This document shows positions 31,313-43,335 of a stretch of 64,000 nt of DNA, piece by piece (position 1 is the first letter of the stretch; the number at the start of each line of letters is the position of its first letter). The stretch is taken from NCBI RefSeq assembly GCF_047675955.1, contig NC_132926.1:13211326-13275325 (forward strand), in the 5' to 3' direction. The notes beneath the pieces are model-generated. The model saw nothing but the letters and a program-made list of their open reading frames with translations. It had not been told where the DNA came from and did not search any database. The DNA comes from Chlorocebus sabaeus. Taxonomy: Eukaryota > Chordata > Mammalia > Primates > Cercopithecidae. The position numbers and the translations under genes are program-made.

Positions 31313-32334
31313 GGGAAGAGAAAGGGAGTCTCTTTGAGGTGGGGGTGACAGAGACTGCTTCCCAGAGCTCACAGCAGTTCCAGGGAAGACAATTCATTAG
31401 GAGCCCAGTCTCCACCCTCTAGGCATTTGAGAAGTTAAAAAGCTAAAGTCAGCTTTGTATCAGCATCATTTTCTTTTCCATCCCAGATAGTTACTTCTCC
31501 TTTATAAGGAGCCTTTGTATTTAAGAAAAGACCCCAGTCTGGTACTTAGAATCCCACAACCACTGAGGACCTGACCAGGCTTTCCTGGTGGGTAGGGTCA
31601 CTGCCCCCTGCTTACCTACCATATATAACTCATTTACCTGCAGCTAATTAGCCAGACTCCAGTGAAGAGTCCCAAATTGCTATGCTAATGATGGTAGCCC
31701 TCCCCTCCCAAGAATTGCTGATTTCCCTGCTCAGCATGAGGGACTTCAATAATATCTCTTTCCAGTGATATAATTTCATTCCTCCATGGGATGCTGCTTT
31801 GGTCCTAGTTCACTTAGCACTAAATCTCTCGTTAGATACTCTCATTACTTAATCTTTTCAGGCCTCAGATCAGCCCGGGTCTCTTATTTATTTATCTGGG
31901 GCCCTGTTTACTTCCCTGTTGTAAATTACTTCTGGCTCCTGGCCGTCTGATTGCTGCAGTGATAGACTAATAGCTCAGAGCTACTGCATTTGCCTTGTGT
32001 GATGAGGCAAATAATATGCTTAACTTATGGGAGAGAAATGCACCCTCCATTTATTTCAGTGGGGGAAAATATTACTCAGGGGAAAGGGCCAAATCATTTA
32101 CCTAATGGCTGCTGGTGGAAGTCGATGTAATTACTGACAGAATTATGTGAAACAAATTGTCATGCCCATAAATCTAAACCTCCAGTTCTCAAAGGCAGAG
32201 GGGGGATTTCAGTGGCTTGCATGGGCTCTGCCTCTGGAGCCCTCCAGGTGGATTTCTAAGAGGGAGCTGGCAGAAAGAGGGAGGTTGGCCCTCTGCTTTG
32301 CTTGGCCAGGGGCATGCTCTTCACCAGCTCCAAA
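31313..32334. other. Repeat-free block rich in TAAT motifs (candidate regulatory element)
   Basis: About 1 kb with no recognised repeat. It contains CTAATTAG (31644-31651), an octamer-like ATGCTAAT (31682-31689), CATTACTTAATC (31843-31854), AAATTACTTC (about 31924), CTAATAGCTC (about 31968) and GTAATTACTGACAG (32127-32140). Enhancer function is inferred. Confidence 0.35.
32127..32140 (+). promoter_or_regulatory. Candidate homeodomain/TALE composite site
   Basis: The palindrome GTAATTAC is followed directly by TGACAG. The same pairing of TAATT and TGACAG occurs at 16361-16379. Confidence 0.3.
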
Positions 32335-32575
32335 CCCAAGGCTGGGCAGACTGCAGCCTGTGAGCCAGTCCAGCCCACTGCCACCTGCTATTGTAAATAA
32401 AGTTTTATTGGAACACTGTCACACCTATTCATTTACATATGATACATGGCCGCTTCTGTGCTACAGGGCAAAGTTACATAGTTGTGACTGAGACTATACA
32501 GCCCCCAAAGTGGAAAATATTTCTAATCTGGCCCTTTACAGAAAAATGTTGCTGATCTCTGATCCTTATTCTACC
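32335..32575 (-). mobile_element. hAT-type MITE
   Basis: GTAAATAAAGTTTTATTGGAA, CATGGCCGCTTCTGTGCTAC, GTTGTGACTGAGACTATAC and TCTGGCCCTTTACAGAAAAA end in a degenerate terminal repeat (GTTGCTGATCTCTGATCC). This is a common hAT-Charlie-related family, and its exact name is uncertain. Confidence 0.75.
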
Positions 32576-32739
32576 AGAAAAAAAATTGTCAAATATTTTA
32601 TATGGAAATGGAGGGATTAATTTAGATCACTCTTCTTAATGTCTTTCAAACAATTCAATGCCATAGCAAGGAAATTTGAAAGGATCTAGGATGGCTGTCA
32701 CTTAGTCTGTATTGCTTCCGCCTCTATTCATTGCATCTT

Positions 32740-32885
32740 TTCTCCACAGTCTGGTGGCTAGTATTAGAAATCCATTTGACGGAAGAGAAAATCGAGACTC
32801 TGAAAGGTGTTTTAGGCAAGCTCATTCAGCGAAGAAATCGCAGACCTGGCATTCACACCTTGCCTGTCAGCCTTTAAATTCTACC
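32740..32885 (-). mobile_element. MIR SINE fragment, antisense
   Basis: GGAAGAGAAAATCGAGACTC, GGCAAGCTCATTCAGCG and CCTGGCATTCACACCTTGC follow the antisense MIR 5' half. Confidence 0.6.
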
Positions 32886-33584
32886 TTCTTTCAGGTAAAC
32901 CTCGCTGTTTCCTGAGAAAAAGAAGGAAGAAGGCATTGGCCTCCTTGGGGAGGACTTATCCAGGCCTTCCCTCTCTCTGCAAAGGAGCTGCTGAGAAGAG
33001 ACATGTGAGCAGCCAAGGCAGAGGCACTGAAAGCAAGGGGAGGAGTGGGGGGAGACTTGGTTTCCTTCAGTCTGCACTCACTGTGGGCCTGGTGGTGGAG
33101 CAGGCCCGAAAGTACTTTAGCTGTTGGGAAACATTACAAATGTTTATCAAACAACAACAGAAAAGCTGAAGAGAAGCAGCCCTGGGTGATAAAGAGCTTA
33201 CTTCATGGCCTTTGCTGCCTGAGCAGTGCTGACTGCTGGAGTTAGAGCAAGGTCCATCTGGCTTCCTTATGGGGGACGTGGAAGTCACCAGCCCTGCTGC
33301 AGCCAACATGGAAACATAGTTGTGGCTCTCACACCCTGCAGGAGCAGTTCTCTAGGCTTTGGGGTAGCCTGGGGCCAGATTCTGTTGCCCTGAACTTTAG
33401 AACCGGGTGTAGGAAAGGTGGTGTGCAGGAAAGGCCTGCAGGTGTTACCAGCTTGTCTGTGGAAGCCACAGACATCTCAGGGTGAAAACAGGGACCAAAA
33501 TACCTCTTGCAAAATAGTCATTGGGCTGTGAACCTAGGAAGACGAGAAGATGTAGTGGAAATGATAGTCAATAACACAACCACG
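32886..33584. other. Unique intron
   Basis: No repeat or exon signal was recognised. Confidence 0.4.
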
Positions 33585-33802
33585 TAGCAGCAACTATCAT
33601 TTGTTGAACGCTTACAAAGCACCAGGGGCTTTAAATGCCATCATCTTCAGAATCTCATTTAATCTTCATAATTATCCTGGGAAATGGGTATTACCATTTC
33701 ATTTATTATAGAGGAAATGGGGCTCAGAGATGATAAATAATTTGCTCAAGCTAAAATTTCGATGGTGGCGCTGATAACCCAATCTGCCTAACCCATTAAC
33801 TG
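33585..33802 (-). mobile_element. MIR SINE, antisense
   Basis: CTATCATTTGTTGAACGC, AATCTCATTTAATCTTCATAA and AATAATTTGCTCAAGCTA are antisense MIR segments. Confidence 0.8.
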
Positions 33803-33844
33803 TTCTGTGTACTAGGAGTGGGAAGAGGGGAAACCACAGAACAG

Positions 33845-34000
33845 ATATGAAGTCAGACTACCGTATCCCACCTCCACCACATAGGCACATAATTTTGTTT
33901 TTCTGAGCCTCAGTATTCACTGCATAAATGGATATAGCAACTGCCAGAGTTGTGGAGATAGTCAAGGATAATGGTGTATTGTAAGCATCAGTCTATTTTC
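33845..34000 (+). mobile_element. MIR SINE, sense
   Basis: TAATTTTGTTTTTCTGAGCC, TCAGTATTCACTGCATAAATG and AGTTGTGGAGATAGTCAAGG are diverged MIR. It follows the antisense MIR above. Confidence 0.6.
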
Positions 34001-34547
34001 TGACTCATATTAAGAGCTCATCTGGCCCTTCTTCATTTTGTTCCTTCTTCCCATGACTAAGACACAGACCTAAGCTTTCCATCACTGCCGTCATTGTTCA
34101 TTGTCTACGGTATTCCTCTGAGCTCTGCAGGAAGTGGGATCCGCAGACCCACCTTCTGCCTTTGAGGCATTTGCCATCTAAAATGAACATACATTTATGG
34201 AACACACAGTCAGGAGCCAAGAACAGCCAAACAGTTGTGGAAAGAGCAAAGGGTATTTTCATCATATGCATGTCAAAGGGAGTTCCATTTAAGAGGAAGA
34301 TTTTTTTTTTTTTTTTAATCATTCGTCTTTGTTGAGCTTCAGCTCCATGGGTTAAAGAGCAGAGAGAGAGAGATCTGGAAATATGCAGGGGGGACAGGTG
34401 AGGACAGGCTGTCACTTTTTTTTTCTTTTGATCACACTGGGAAAGCTCTTAGCTCAGATATCTCCTCTCCTGGATTTTTCATAGATTGTGACGTACTGAT
34501 GAGTTGGCCTTCAGTAGAACTTAAAATGAAAGAAAATTAGCAGTGTT
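34001..34547. other. Unique intron with a T-run
   Basis: A T-run of about 17 bp (34301-34317) and a short GA tract (GAGAGAGAGAGA, about 34361). No repeat family recognised. Confidence 0.4.
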
Positions 34548-34660
34548 TTGTACTATACTATGTGCTGGGCAGGTTCTTTCTCCAGCATCCTCAATTTATC
34601 TTCCCAACCCTATGAGGGAGGGTATTAATGGTATCCCATTTGATGTCAAGGGAAAGAGTT
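34548..34660 (-). mobile_element. MIR SINE fragment, antisense
   Basis: ACTATGTGCTGGGCAGGTTC, CCCAACCCTATGAGGGAGG and GTATCCCATTTGATGTCAAG match antisense MIR. Confidence 0.6.
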
Positions 34661-34663
34661 TAA

Positions 34664-34691
34664 AGAACTTGTGATCTAGAACTTGTGATCT
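34664..34691 (+). repeat. Perfect 14-bp tandem duplication
   Basis: AGAACTTGTGATCT occurs at 34664-34677 and again at 34678-34691. Confidence 0.95.
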
Positions 34692-34735
34692 AAGAGTTAA
34701 GAGATGAAGACAAAACCAGAACAAGAGTCTTTCCA

Positions 34736-35918
34736 ACTTGGAAGCTGATTGTACATATCAGATGCTCTGTCTTCACTCTGGGAAGGAGAGATGCTCTCTT
34801 CACTTCCTCTACCTTTCTAATGTCACCCCAGCTGCTTGGAAAGAAACTCTAGGAATTATCGCAGGGGCCGTGTGTGGTCTCATGGGGTCTGATTACTTCC
34901 ATCCTAGAGGAACTGGGTTTTTTAGGACTCTCAGGATTATCATTGACAGAAATTAAAGAAACGCAGGATGAGGGAAAATGAACCAACAAGCAACAACAAT
35001 GGCAGTGCCAAACCTTGAAATAGGATGGCCCGAGAGACTCCAGGCTCAGAGCCCACTAGGTCTTGTCTCCATCCAAATCTCACCTCTGCATCTTGCAGCT
35101 TCTTTCAGGTGCCTTCGTGATGAAACCCTGGCAGACTGGCACCATATCCTTACAGGTTTGTAACCAGAGAAGAGTCTTCTCTACTGTTTATACCAGAAAA
35201 CCCTCAGGGAAGGACTCCTATTGGGCCTGGCTTGAGCCACATGCCTTTCCCTAGACGCTTCACTGTGAATGGGGCCTGGGGTCTTGGATGAGCCGAGTGA
35301 GCATCACATGCCCACCTTTGGTTACTAAAGAAAGGGAGATGGATTCTAGGCACACAGAGACTGGAGCAAACACACCTCAGCCAGCAGGAGCTCTGAGCAG
35401 GATGCATGCAAAATATGACAGTCAGCCTTCTATCCAGAATGCCAGACTTCTTCAAGCCCAAAGTCAGGCCCAGAGTGCCATACAACTTAATTCCCTTGTC
35501 CTCTGAAAACAGGAAAAACACATCTGCAGCTATTCTCAGGAACGACCTCAGGGAGCTACAGATAGGCATTTAATACAGTGGAGGAGATGTCAAGACTGCT
35601 GTGGTAACTGCCCGGGTTAGAAAATTTGAAATCATAAGACTGGGGAAATAATGTGAGGAAGGAATGTGCACTCAGGAAGGGCGTGCCCTTGTTTTCAGAT
35701 CTAGGAGACAGCATCCTTGAAGCTTGGCAAGACTATAGGACAGTCAAGGGACTCGATGGAATTCTAGATTTCACCTCTTCCTTTCCCTCCAGCTTTCACT
35801 CGTTACATACTCCTTTCAGTCCTAGCCTTTTGCAGTTCAGTTACCATGTTTTCTCTTCTCTGTATCTTTATGCCTTCTCATTCATACCTGGAACCATCCT
35901 CTCACTTTCTGCTGTCCA
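34736..35918. other. Unique intron
   Basis: No clear repeat. The pyrimidine-rich end (35770-35918) may be L2 continuing after the Alu. Confidence 0.4.
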
Positions 35919-35935
35919 GCTGAATCTCATTCTTT

Positions 35936-36206
35936 GTTGTTTTTGAGATGGCGTTTTGCTCTTGTTGCCCATACTGGAGTGCAAAGACGTGATCTCAGCT
36001 CACTGTAACCTCCGCCTCCTGGGTTCAAGCAATTATCCTGCCTCAACCTCTCAGGTAGCTGGGATTATATAGGCATGTGCCACCACACCCGGCTAATTTT
36101 GTATTTTTAGTAGAAACGGGGTTTCACCATGTTGGTCAGCCTGGTCTCGAACTCCTGACCTCAGGGTATCTACACCCCTGGGCCTTTCAAAGTGCTGGGA
36201 TTACAG
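35936..36206 (-). mobile_element. AluS, antisense, 5'-truncated
   Basis: GTTGTTTTTGAGATGGCG to AAAGTGCTGGGATTACAG. The usual outer end (GAGCCACCG...GGCC) is missing. A 17-bp target-site duplication with one mismatch, GCTGAATCTCATTCTTT / GCTGAATCTCGTTCTTT, lies at 35919-35935 and 36207-36223, so truncation happened at insertion. Confidence 0.95.
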
Positions 36207-36223
36207 GCTGAATCTCGTTCTTT

Positions 36224-36470
36224 AAAATTCATTGCTCATCTCTCCTCTAGGAAGCCCTCCCAGACTTCGCTGGTCTTATTTATTAGAAAGACATCCTCTA
36301 GCTCTAGCTTCCCAGGCAAACTATTATTGAGCATCAGTCATACTCCAACGCTGAGACTGGTGCTTTAACTGCCTTCCCCACCATACTATGAGCTTCTTGT
36401 GAGCAGGGAATTGTATTTTTATTTTTTATTAGCAGGGTTTAGTACAGTGCTAAAATATTTTTTTTAAAAA
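36224..36470 (+). mobile_element. L2 LINE 3' end, sense
   Basis: TAGGAAGCCCTCCCAGACTTC, CTATGAGCTTCTTGTGAGCAG and GGGTTTAGTACAGTGCTAAA are the L2 3' region. Confidence 0.75.
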
Positions 36471-37814
36471 AATGGAAAAAATGCATGAATGGGAAGTTGT
36501 GCTGTAAGAGCAGATGTCGATTTTATGGAATTCATTACCTCAGAGGTATTTGAGGCGGCGGATGTGAACATCAGCTTCCCAAATGTCTAGATGTGCGTTT
36601 CCCAAATGCGTTCATTTTAATGGGTGTTCAGCAACAAAAGGATCCTGGTCAAATAAATTCAGAAAATGTTGTGCTAAAGGAAGTATGGAAGGCTTCTTGA
36701 TTGCAGGACTTCTCAGGGTATTTACCATGTTAATATGCACTGTGAATTTCTAAGACGTGAAAGTAAATACGCAGCTAGTTCCCAAACACCTTTTGACTGT
36801 AGAGTCTGTGTTTCGAATGCATTTGGTGGGACTTGAGTTTTATAGGACTGGTGTTAAGAAAATGGGAAGTTACGACTTCTTAATATTAGGTTAATTCATA
36901 GGTTAAACTGACATAAAAGAACCCTGAAATAAGTATCTGAGGACAATCTGATATTTCTCCTGGGAACCCCATGGTGATCAAAATGGACCAAAGATTGGTC
37001 AATGCAGGTTGGCAATTCCGTGGTCCCATTTCATTTCAATCTCGACATGGCCTTTGAGAACCTTATTGTTATTATTAGTCCTTTTATAGCACCCAGTTTC
37101 CTCTCCAGGACCTTTTTTCCACTCAAGTTGAAAAACATTTCAGAGGCTTTCTTAACCCCCTACCTCCTTCCCGAAGTTTCTTCTGATTTGCTAGAAGAAT
37201 GGTGGCATATCCCCTCCATGCCTACACTGTCTAAACTTGCCCTCTTTCCTTCACTCTTTGCCCACCACCCTTCACACTTTCTCAACTCTATTTCTGGCAG
37301 ATTCCTCTAGCCCCAAGGGGACAGAGAATAGCTGTAGGCCCCTTAGGCATTCTGGGTGGGTTGTTGGAACTCAAATCTCTTTCTGAATCCAACATCCCCA
37401 TTCTCTACCCCACCCCATTTTCCTCCAGGGATAGAGTGAATTTTTCCCAGCTGAGTCCTCTGAGGTAGATGTCTGCAAATGTTCAGCAGCTTCTCCAAAG
37501 CAGTGAATATTCATGTATTCACAGGGTGGGCTGCATTCCAGCCTCAGGGCAGGGATCTTGTTTGCTCTGCCATCGTGTTGCTCAGGACTGAGGTCTGATC
37601 TATGTACCTCCAGTTGGGAGTCCGAATCCTTGGCTGAAACCTCTTTCCTGAGGCTTTCAGATCTAGGGAGTGCCACACTAGCCTTGGGGCTGCTACGACC
37701 TCTAGAATCTTGCTGTTGGATGTTTGTACAAAACACACAAGCACAAAGGACACTTGCAACAGACACTTGTACTTTTTCCCTCCACCTCCCCGCACACATT
37801 TATTTTGCCCATTG
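36471..37814. other. Unique intron
   Basis: No repeat recognised with confidence. A 142-codon minus-strand open frame at 37371-37799 overlaps other frames on both strands and shows no domain. Confidence 0.4.
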
Positions 37815-38105
37815 CTGCTCTACACGTTTGCTCCAGACCATTCTCCCTGCCTGGGATGCCTTGCCTTTTTTCCCAAGGATCATCCAAGTCTAGAGACAGT
37901 GCCATATGGTTCTTAAGAGTGAGGGTTCTAAGTCATTGCAAACATCGCATGAAATAATCCTTACAAAGTGTTGAGCACAATGCCTGGTGTTCAGTAAACA
38001 CTAGCTATGTTATCTAACCCTCGAGATTCAAATCCTCCTCAATCCGTGAAAATGCTGCAGCCATCTCTCCTCACAGAAGACTCTCTGTTCATCTGTGCCC
38101 TGAAT
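37815..38105 (+). mobile_element. L2 fragment, sense, probably split by a MIR
   Basis: L2-like CATTCTCCCTGCCTGGGATGC (37839-37859) and AGATTCAAATCCTCCTC (38025-38041) appear in consensus order on either side of the MIR at 37908-38015. Confidence 0.5.
37908..38015 (+). mobile_element. MIR SINE 3' part, sense, inserted in L2
   Basis: GTGTTGAGCACAATGCCTGG and TGTTCAGTAAACACTAGC are the MIR 3' end. Confidence 0.65.
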
Positions 38106-40471
38106 TCCTCAGCATGGTCAACAGAACCACATCAGTCACACCTTTTGTGATATCTTTGGCGTTGTTTTCATGGACTGCTTCTCATTTTGGTGTTATTAAG
38201 CAAGATGTTCCCTCTGTTTCTGCCTTTTCTTCCCCAACTACATGGTTGGTAACCATGATGTCTGCCAAGAAGACTTTGCACAGAATAGCTGGTTAATTTA
38301 CTTGTTTGTTTTTTTTTTTAATTGGGCCACCTGATTGGTCAAAGTCAAGGATTTGGAAAAACCACCCTTGTTCTCCCTCTTTTGAAACTGTCCTTTCAAT
38401 GAAAGAGATTACAAAATGGCAGTCCCACAGGTTGATTCCTGCCAACAGGAATGTTTGGCCCATACCATTTTTTTAAAAAAATGAACTGATTATATTTAAA
38501 AATGGGGAGATTTTATATAAAAATTCAGATTGTTTGTTCCTGTCCCCAAATTGGGAGCTCTGGTGGCAGCAGCAGCACAGGGTTCGGTGTCCTGGAAGGT
38601 AACAGCCTGCAGAGCGCCTTTAGAGGGGCATGTTGTCTCCAGCTTGCTTCCATTCCCATCAGTCTCACTGTCCCACATGGGCAGTCTTTTAAGCTTGGGG
38701 GACACAACCGTCTTCATTCCCCAACAGTGCTTCACAGAAGAGGTGACTGAAGCCCGCAAGCCCAGGGCCAGCAATTGGCCGCTGAGGCAGGCTGGCTGTT
38801 AGGACTCTTCCTTACTCCTCAGGAGGAACAGCAGGCCTCTAGCAGGGCTCTCTTTTCCTCAGTTGCCTTTGGAAGTTATGACTCTTCTGGACCTCTGTTT
38901 GATGTTTCCACAGTCTTTTTACCCCTGAGAAGTAGATGGGACCAACATCACGGTCTTCATCCCAAAGAATAGGGTGCCTAGTAACATTGTGGTCCTCAGA
39001 TGCTCTTTCCAGGATCTGAAAGCCAGCGGGTGTGGAGGCGGCATGAGGTGTTTAAATGTGGGTGTCGGTGTGATCAGTTGATCTTCATAGCACATTTGCT
39101 ACCTCCCATCCAGCAAGGCCACATCCCTCATCCGGGTGCATTCAGGAAGTGTCTGGAGGTTCCCTCCATGGCATCCCTCCTAGAAGCCTTTTGTCCGAAG
39201 GGACTGTTCTCTCTGCAAGGAAGGGCATTCCTGAATTGCCTGCCCACATCACAGGCTTCCACCCCAGGGGAGGGCTGGACTTGGGCTCTGTGGCCAGTCC
39301 CTGCAGCTTCTGGCATCACCCGGTCAAGATCAGGCCTTGAAGCTTCTCTGCCTGGTGGGGCTTTGCAAATAGAGGGTTTGGAGCAATGGGTAGATCTGTT
39401 TTGAATTGAAGCAGTTACCTCATTTCATCTCCTCAGTCAGATCATGTTTTTGTGGTGATGCAGCTTCTCTCTCAAGTTTAGTCTTCTCTTGTCTCCAAGT
39501 CTTAGTTATATTGTTTCTGGCAAGTCATTTGGGGCGTGCTAATTACCATCTGAACTGAGTAGCAATTCTCTGATAGGGACCAATTTGTGGTAAGGAGACT
39601 TTCCTTGCCAGGGATCCCCCCTCTAATTTTCAGAACCATGAAAACTTCTACCATTCTACCCAGTTTAACATCTCAAGGGCCCCTGGGCTCAGACCTTTTC
39701 ACATGGAAAGGCTGGGAGAAGCCAGCTCGTTTATTTTCCTGAGTTATGTTATTGAAAGCTGATTCCATTATTTATTTCAGAAAAAAATGTGTGTTTTCAT
39801 ACACTTCATATGTAGACAAGCCATGCAATGATATACTAATCTGGAAGTAGCCTTTGAGAGCTTCTAGTTTAGGCCTGGCAAAGAGATTATGTCCTGGATG
39901 CCCACTCGGATTAGATAAACAGTGCTCAGGGTAATATATTGAACATGACTCTGAGGTCAGAAAAGCTCAGAAAAGGCATCTGTGGATATATTAGGCCTGG
40001 ATGCTGTGGACCCAGGACAGGAAACGGAGCACATTCCCTAGGTGCTGTCACTCCCATGGAGCTCATGCTCTTCATCTGGCAGGTTAGGAGCCAGCACCAG
40101 AGATTGGAGGCAACCAGAATGCTGCTGTTACTTACAACACCTGTATGTGAGTTAGAAAAAGATGCCCCTCTCTGGGCTGACCCTGCTCCAAGATCACAGG
40201 GCTTGGGATGAATCCTAAGTGAATGCCTCTTAAGCAGGCTCCCCAGTGCTTTGGTGGAGGGAGAGCAGCATAGAGTGGAGTGGTCCCCAGTCTGTTGTCC
40301 CAGCAGGGTCTCTGGCCACTGGCCATATGCCAGCAATCAAGGAACTTCTCCATAGTTTGCACCAGTTTGCCCCCATTTCCCCTTGTTCCTCCTGAAGGAT
40401 GCAGGCAGCTCAGACTTCAGCCATCAGTCATGAGAGCATCCCTGAGGGTTTGAGGCCTTGAAGGGGATCAT
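38106..40471. other. Unique intron, 2.4 kb
   Basis: No recognised repeat. It holds a CCAAT-like GATTGGTCA (38333-38341) and a T-run (38310-38319). Several overlapping open frames on both strands lack domains. Confidence 0.45.
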
Positions 40472-40728
40472 GTGTAACTGAGTGGTTTAAGAGTATGAAA
40501 GCCAGACAGATCTGGGTCTGAATCTTGACTTTGTCACTTTGGGTCCTTGGCCAAGCTGCTTAATTTCCCAGAGATTCGGTTTGGTTTGGTTTTGAAGTAG
40601 CAACTCTAACACCTACCTCATAGAGCTGTTGTAAAGATTAAATGAGATGATGCATGTAAAGCTCCCGGCACAGTGCACAGCATTTAATTAACACTGTCTC
40701 AGTAAACATTTGCTATTTTTATCATCTG
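40472..40728 (+). mobile_element. MIR SINE, sense, full length
   Basis: TGAGTGGTTTAAGAGTATG, GGGTCTGAATCTTGACTTTG, ACCTACCTCATAGAGCTGTTG and GATGATGCATGTAAAGCTCC follow the MIR from end to end. A GGTTT-repeat patch (40576-40600) interrupts the middle. Confidence 0.93.
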
Positions 40729-41394
40729 ACTAGTGGAGTGCATTTTCCCCTGTCAAAAAGGCTCCAAGGCAGGGGAGAACTTAAAGCCAGATTGTGGAGC
40801 AGCCCCAGAGAGCTGGTATTCTGCAGTCGTAGAACAATAGAAGACAAGATTGTAGAATATTTATTATTTTTTAAAGTTATTTTTCACCTTATTAAGAATG
40901 ATTTGAGTGCGCAGTTTTGGATATAATACTAAATCACAGTCTTGTAAGATGCATAGCCTACTTTCTGGAAATTGTTTTCATTACTACAAGATTGTAGGAA
41001 GGGGCTGACCCGTGCTTAGAGTGAAGGGCCCAGGAGGATGTGAGGGATTTGGGTTCTGTTGACCTACGGTGTAGGAGAAATGCTTGAAGAGCTGAGGAGG
41101 AGCCCCCACAGGAAATTCTCATGTTCGTGCCCGTCTTTGTTGCCAGAAATCTCAACAGAACATGAAAGTTCAGATCCCCAGAGTGGACAGGCTAGGAAAC
41201 TCTCAGGTAGAGTTCCGAGAGAGATGTATGTACCTTCCCTCAGGCCAGGGCACTTTCCAGAATTCACCTACCCTCCGCCCCTCCTCCCCCATTACTTATC
41301 TCTAGATAGTGTAGCCAGAGCATCATTGAGTGGGCGCTGGGTGGCAGATGGGCTGGGCAGAGGGTGCTAGGAAGTGGGTAGAGGAAGCAGAAGT

Positions 41395-41612
41395 TCAGGT
41401 ACCAGAAACCAGTCTGCCTGGGTTTCGACCCTCTGCTCCTTACCAGAGCAGATTATTTAGCCTCTCAGAGTGTCAGTTTTGTCATCTGTGAAATGGGCAT
41501 GAACATAGTACCTAGCTCACGGTATTGCTGTGAGGATTAGGTGAATTATTTTTTAAAAGTGCTTAGAACAGGGCCTGGAACCAAGAAGCCATTCAGTTCA
41601 TGTTGGTCAGTA
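41395..41612 (+). mobile_element. MIR SINE, sense, ending at an Alu
   Basis: GTCTGCCTGGGTTTCGACC, TGTCATCTGTGAAATGGGC, TTGCTGTGAGGATTAGGTG and GTGCTTAGAACAGGGCCTGG. The 3' end meets the tail of the Alu. Confidence 0.9.
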
Positions 41613-41615
41613 TCA

Positions 41616-41938
41616 TTGTTTTTGTTTGTTTTGTTTTTGTTTTTGTTCTTAAGAGACAGGGTGTCACTGTGTTGCCCAGGCTGGAGTGCAGTGGCACAAC
41701 CGTAGCTCACTGCAGCTTTGAACTCCTGGGTTCAAGCAATCCTCCCACCTCAGCCTCTAAAGTAGCTAGGATTATAGGCATATGTTATCATGTCTGGCTA
41801 ATTTTTTTAAAGTTTTTAACATGGAGGAGTCTCGTTAGGTTGCTCAGGCTGTTCTCAAACTCCTGGCCTCAAGCAGTCTTCTCACCTCAGCCTCCCAGAG
41901 CACTGTGGGATTACAGGCATGAGCCACCGTGCCCGGCC
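41616..41938 (-). mobile_element. AluJ, antisense
   Basis: A (GTTTT)n tail, then GAGACAGGGTGTCACTGTGT through GAGCCACCGTGCCCGGCC. TTTGAACTCCTGGGTTCAAG and numerous diagnostic differences indicate AluJ. Confidence 0.94.
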
Positions 41939-42667
41939 AAACATTGTTATCAACACAGGGATAGGGGAGGTAGAAGGGAAGTCACTTTGGAGAATATTCT
42001 ACATTCTCCAAGTGACATGGGGGCGTACACAGGCCTGTCTGGATAGGAGGCATCATTCTTTTCATTTCTTCCATTCCGGAGTTTCTCTCACCTGTGCTTT
42101 TTGGGCAATAACTGAAATAAACTAGAAACTGGAAACAAGGAGGCCCATAGCATTAGGAAGGTGATAGTGGGGATGGACTGGGTGGGTGGAAGAGGGCATG
42201 GTTAATAATACCATGCTGAGCTCCCACCCTTCTGGTATGTGCTGAATGAGCCTCACCACAAACAGATGCCAGGAGAGGTGAACTGACTTGATCAAGATCC
42301 CACAGCTGCGTTATGATGAGGTCTCACTAGCATACAGACCGAGACGTGTGTGACTCGGGGACTCTCGCTATTTCTGCCACCTCAGCCCACTGCCCTGCAG
42401 ACTGTAATATGGCTCTCGTGTGCCTTGATGTGCCCGCTGCTAAATGAAGCATCTGAGCATGAACACGTTGAGCGAATAATTCACCAGGCAGCAGTTTTCT
42501 CATTAAGAACATGTGCCAGCAAATGATTCTGCAGCCCAGCATGAACAAGAACTTTGAGGGGAGTCATTGGTCTCCATGGCAAAGATGGCTAGAAAACAAA
42601 GGCAGTGACCCCAGAAGATGAGGAGGAGGAGAACAGATTAGTAGCATTAGTCTTAGATAGAAAGGTG
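41939..42667. other. Mostly unique intron with a weak MIR-like patch
   Basis: GATGCCAGGAGAGGTGAACTG and AAGATCCCACAGCTGCG at 42266-42310 vaguely resemble antisense MIR. Nothing else was recognised. Confidence 0.4.
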
Positions 42668-42815
42668 AAGGAAGGTAGTGCTTGGTTTCTGGAGTCAAAT
42701 CCTGGCTTTGATCTTTACTGTGTGACCTTGGGCAAGTTATTTAACCTCTCTGTTTGTTTCTTTATCTGTAAGATAGGCATGATGATATGAATAGTGCCTA
42801 CCTCTTAGGTTTCAT
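42668..42815 (+). mobile_element. MIR SINE, sense
   Basis: TTGGTTTCTGGAGTCAAATCC, GTGACCTTGGGCAAGTTATT and ATGAATAGTGCCTACCTCTT are MIR. Confidence 0.88.
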
Positions 42816-43200
42816 CCCATCGACAAATATCTGCTGAGCACTCACTCAGAGCTAGGCACTCAGACACTATTTTGTTCTAGGTGCTGGGGACATAGCTGGG
42901 AATGAAAGAGCAAAATGCCTGTCCTTAGGGGTCTCCTATTCTAATAGGACTCCCATTCCAGTGGGAGTGCACTTGATAGACAAGGTAAACACATAAAGCA
43001 ACTGGTGTGTTGGACAGTGATACATGCTAAGGAGAAAACTTACACAAAGCAGTTGTCTTTGGCGGTGGAAGGGTGGGGTGAATTTTAGATAAGGTAGCCA
43101 GAGAAGGCTTTACCAAGAAGGTGACCCTTGAGTAAGGACTTGAATAAGGTGAGGGAAGGAGCCATATGCATATTTGGGAAAATATTGAATGAATGAATCT
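42816..43200 (-). mobile_element. L2 LINE 3' end, antisense
   Basis: TTCTAGGTGCTGGGGACATAG, TAGATAAGGTAGCCAGAGAAG, CAAGAAGGTGACCCTTGAGT and GTGAGGGAAGGAGCCATATG are antisense L2 in order. Confidence 0.88.
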
Positions 43201-43254
43201 ATCAAATGAATGAATCCATGAAAAAATAGGGTCATAGGGTCATATGGATGAAAT

Positions 43255-43335
43255 GTTGTCACAATAAATGCAGCGCACTTAGAATAGTGGAGGACGCATA
43301 GTACGTGCTTAATAAATGTTAGCTATCTTCATATT
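43255..43335 (+). mobile_element. MIR SINE 3' end, sense
   Basis: GCAGCGCACTTAGAATAGTGG and TACGTGCTTAATAAATGTTAG are the MIR terminus. Confidence 0.7.

Noticed and set aside
34335..34360. REST/NRSF-like site (TTCAGCTCCATGG)
   Set aside because: Only the left half matches; the GACAGCGCC half is absent.
37371..37957. Several overlapping 70-140-codon frames on both strands
   Set aside because: Frames on both strands cannot all be coding; no homology recognised. Part is L2/MIR.
41600..42046. 148-codon open frame (+)
   Set aside because: Most of its length is antisense AluJ, so the protein is a translation of repeat sequence.
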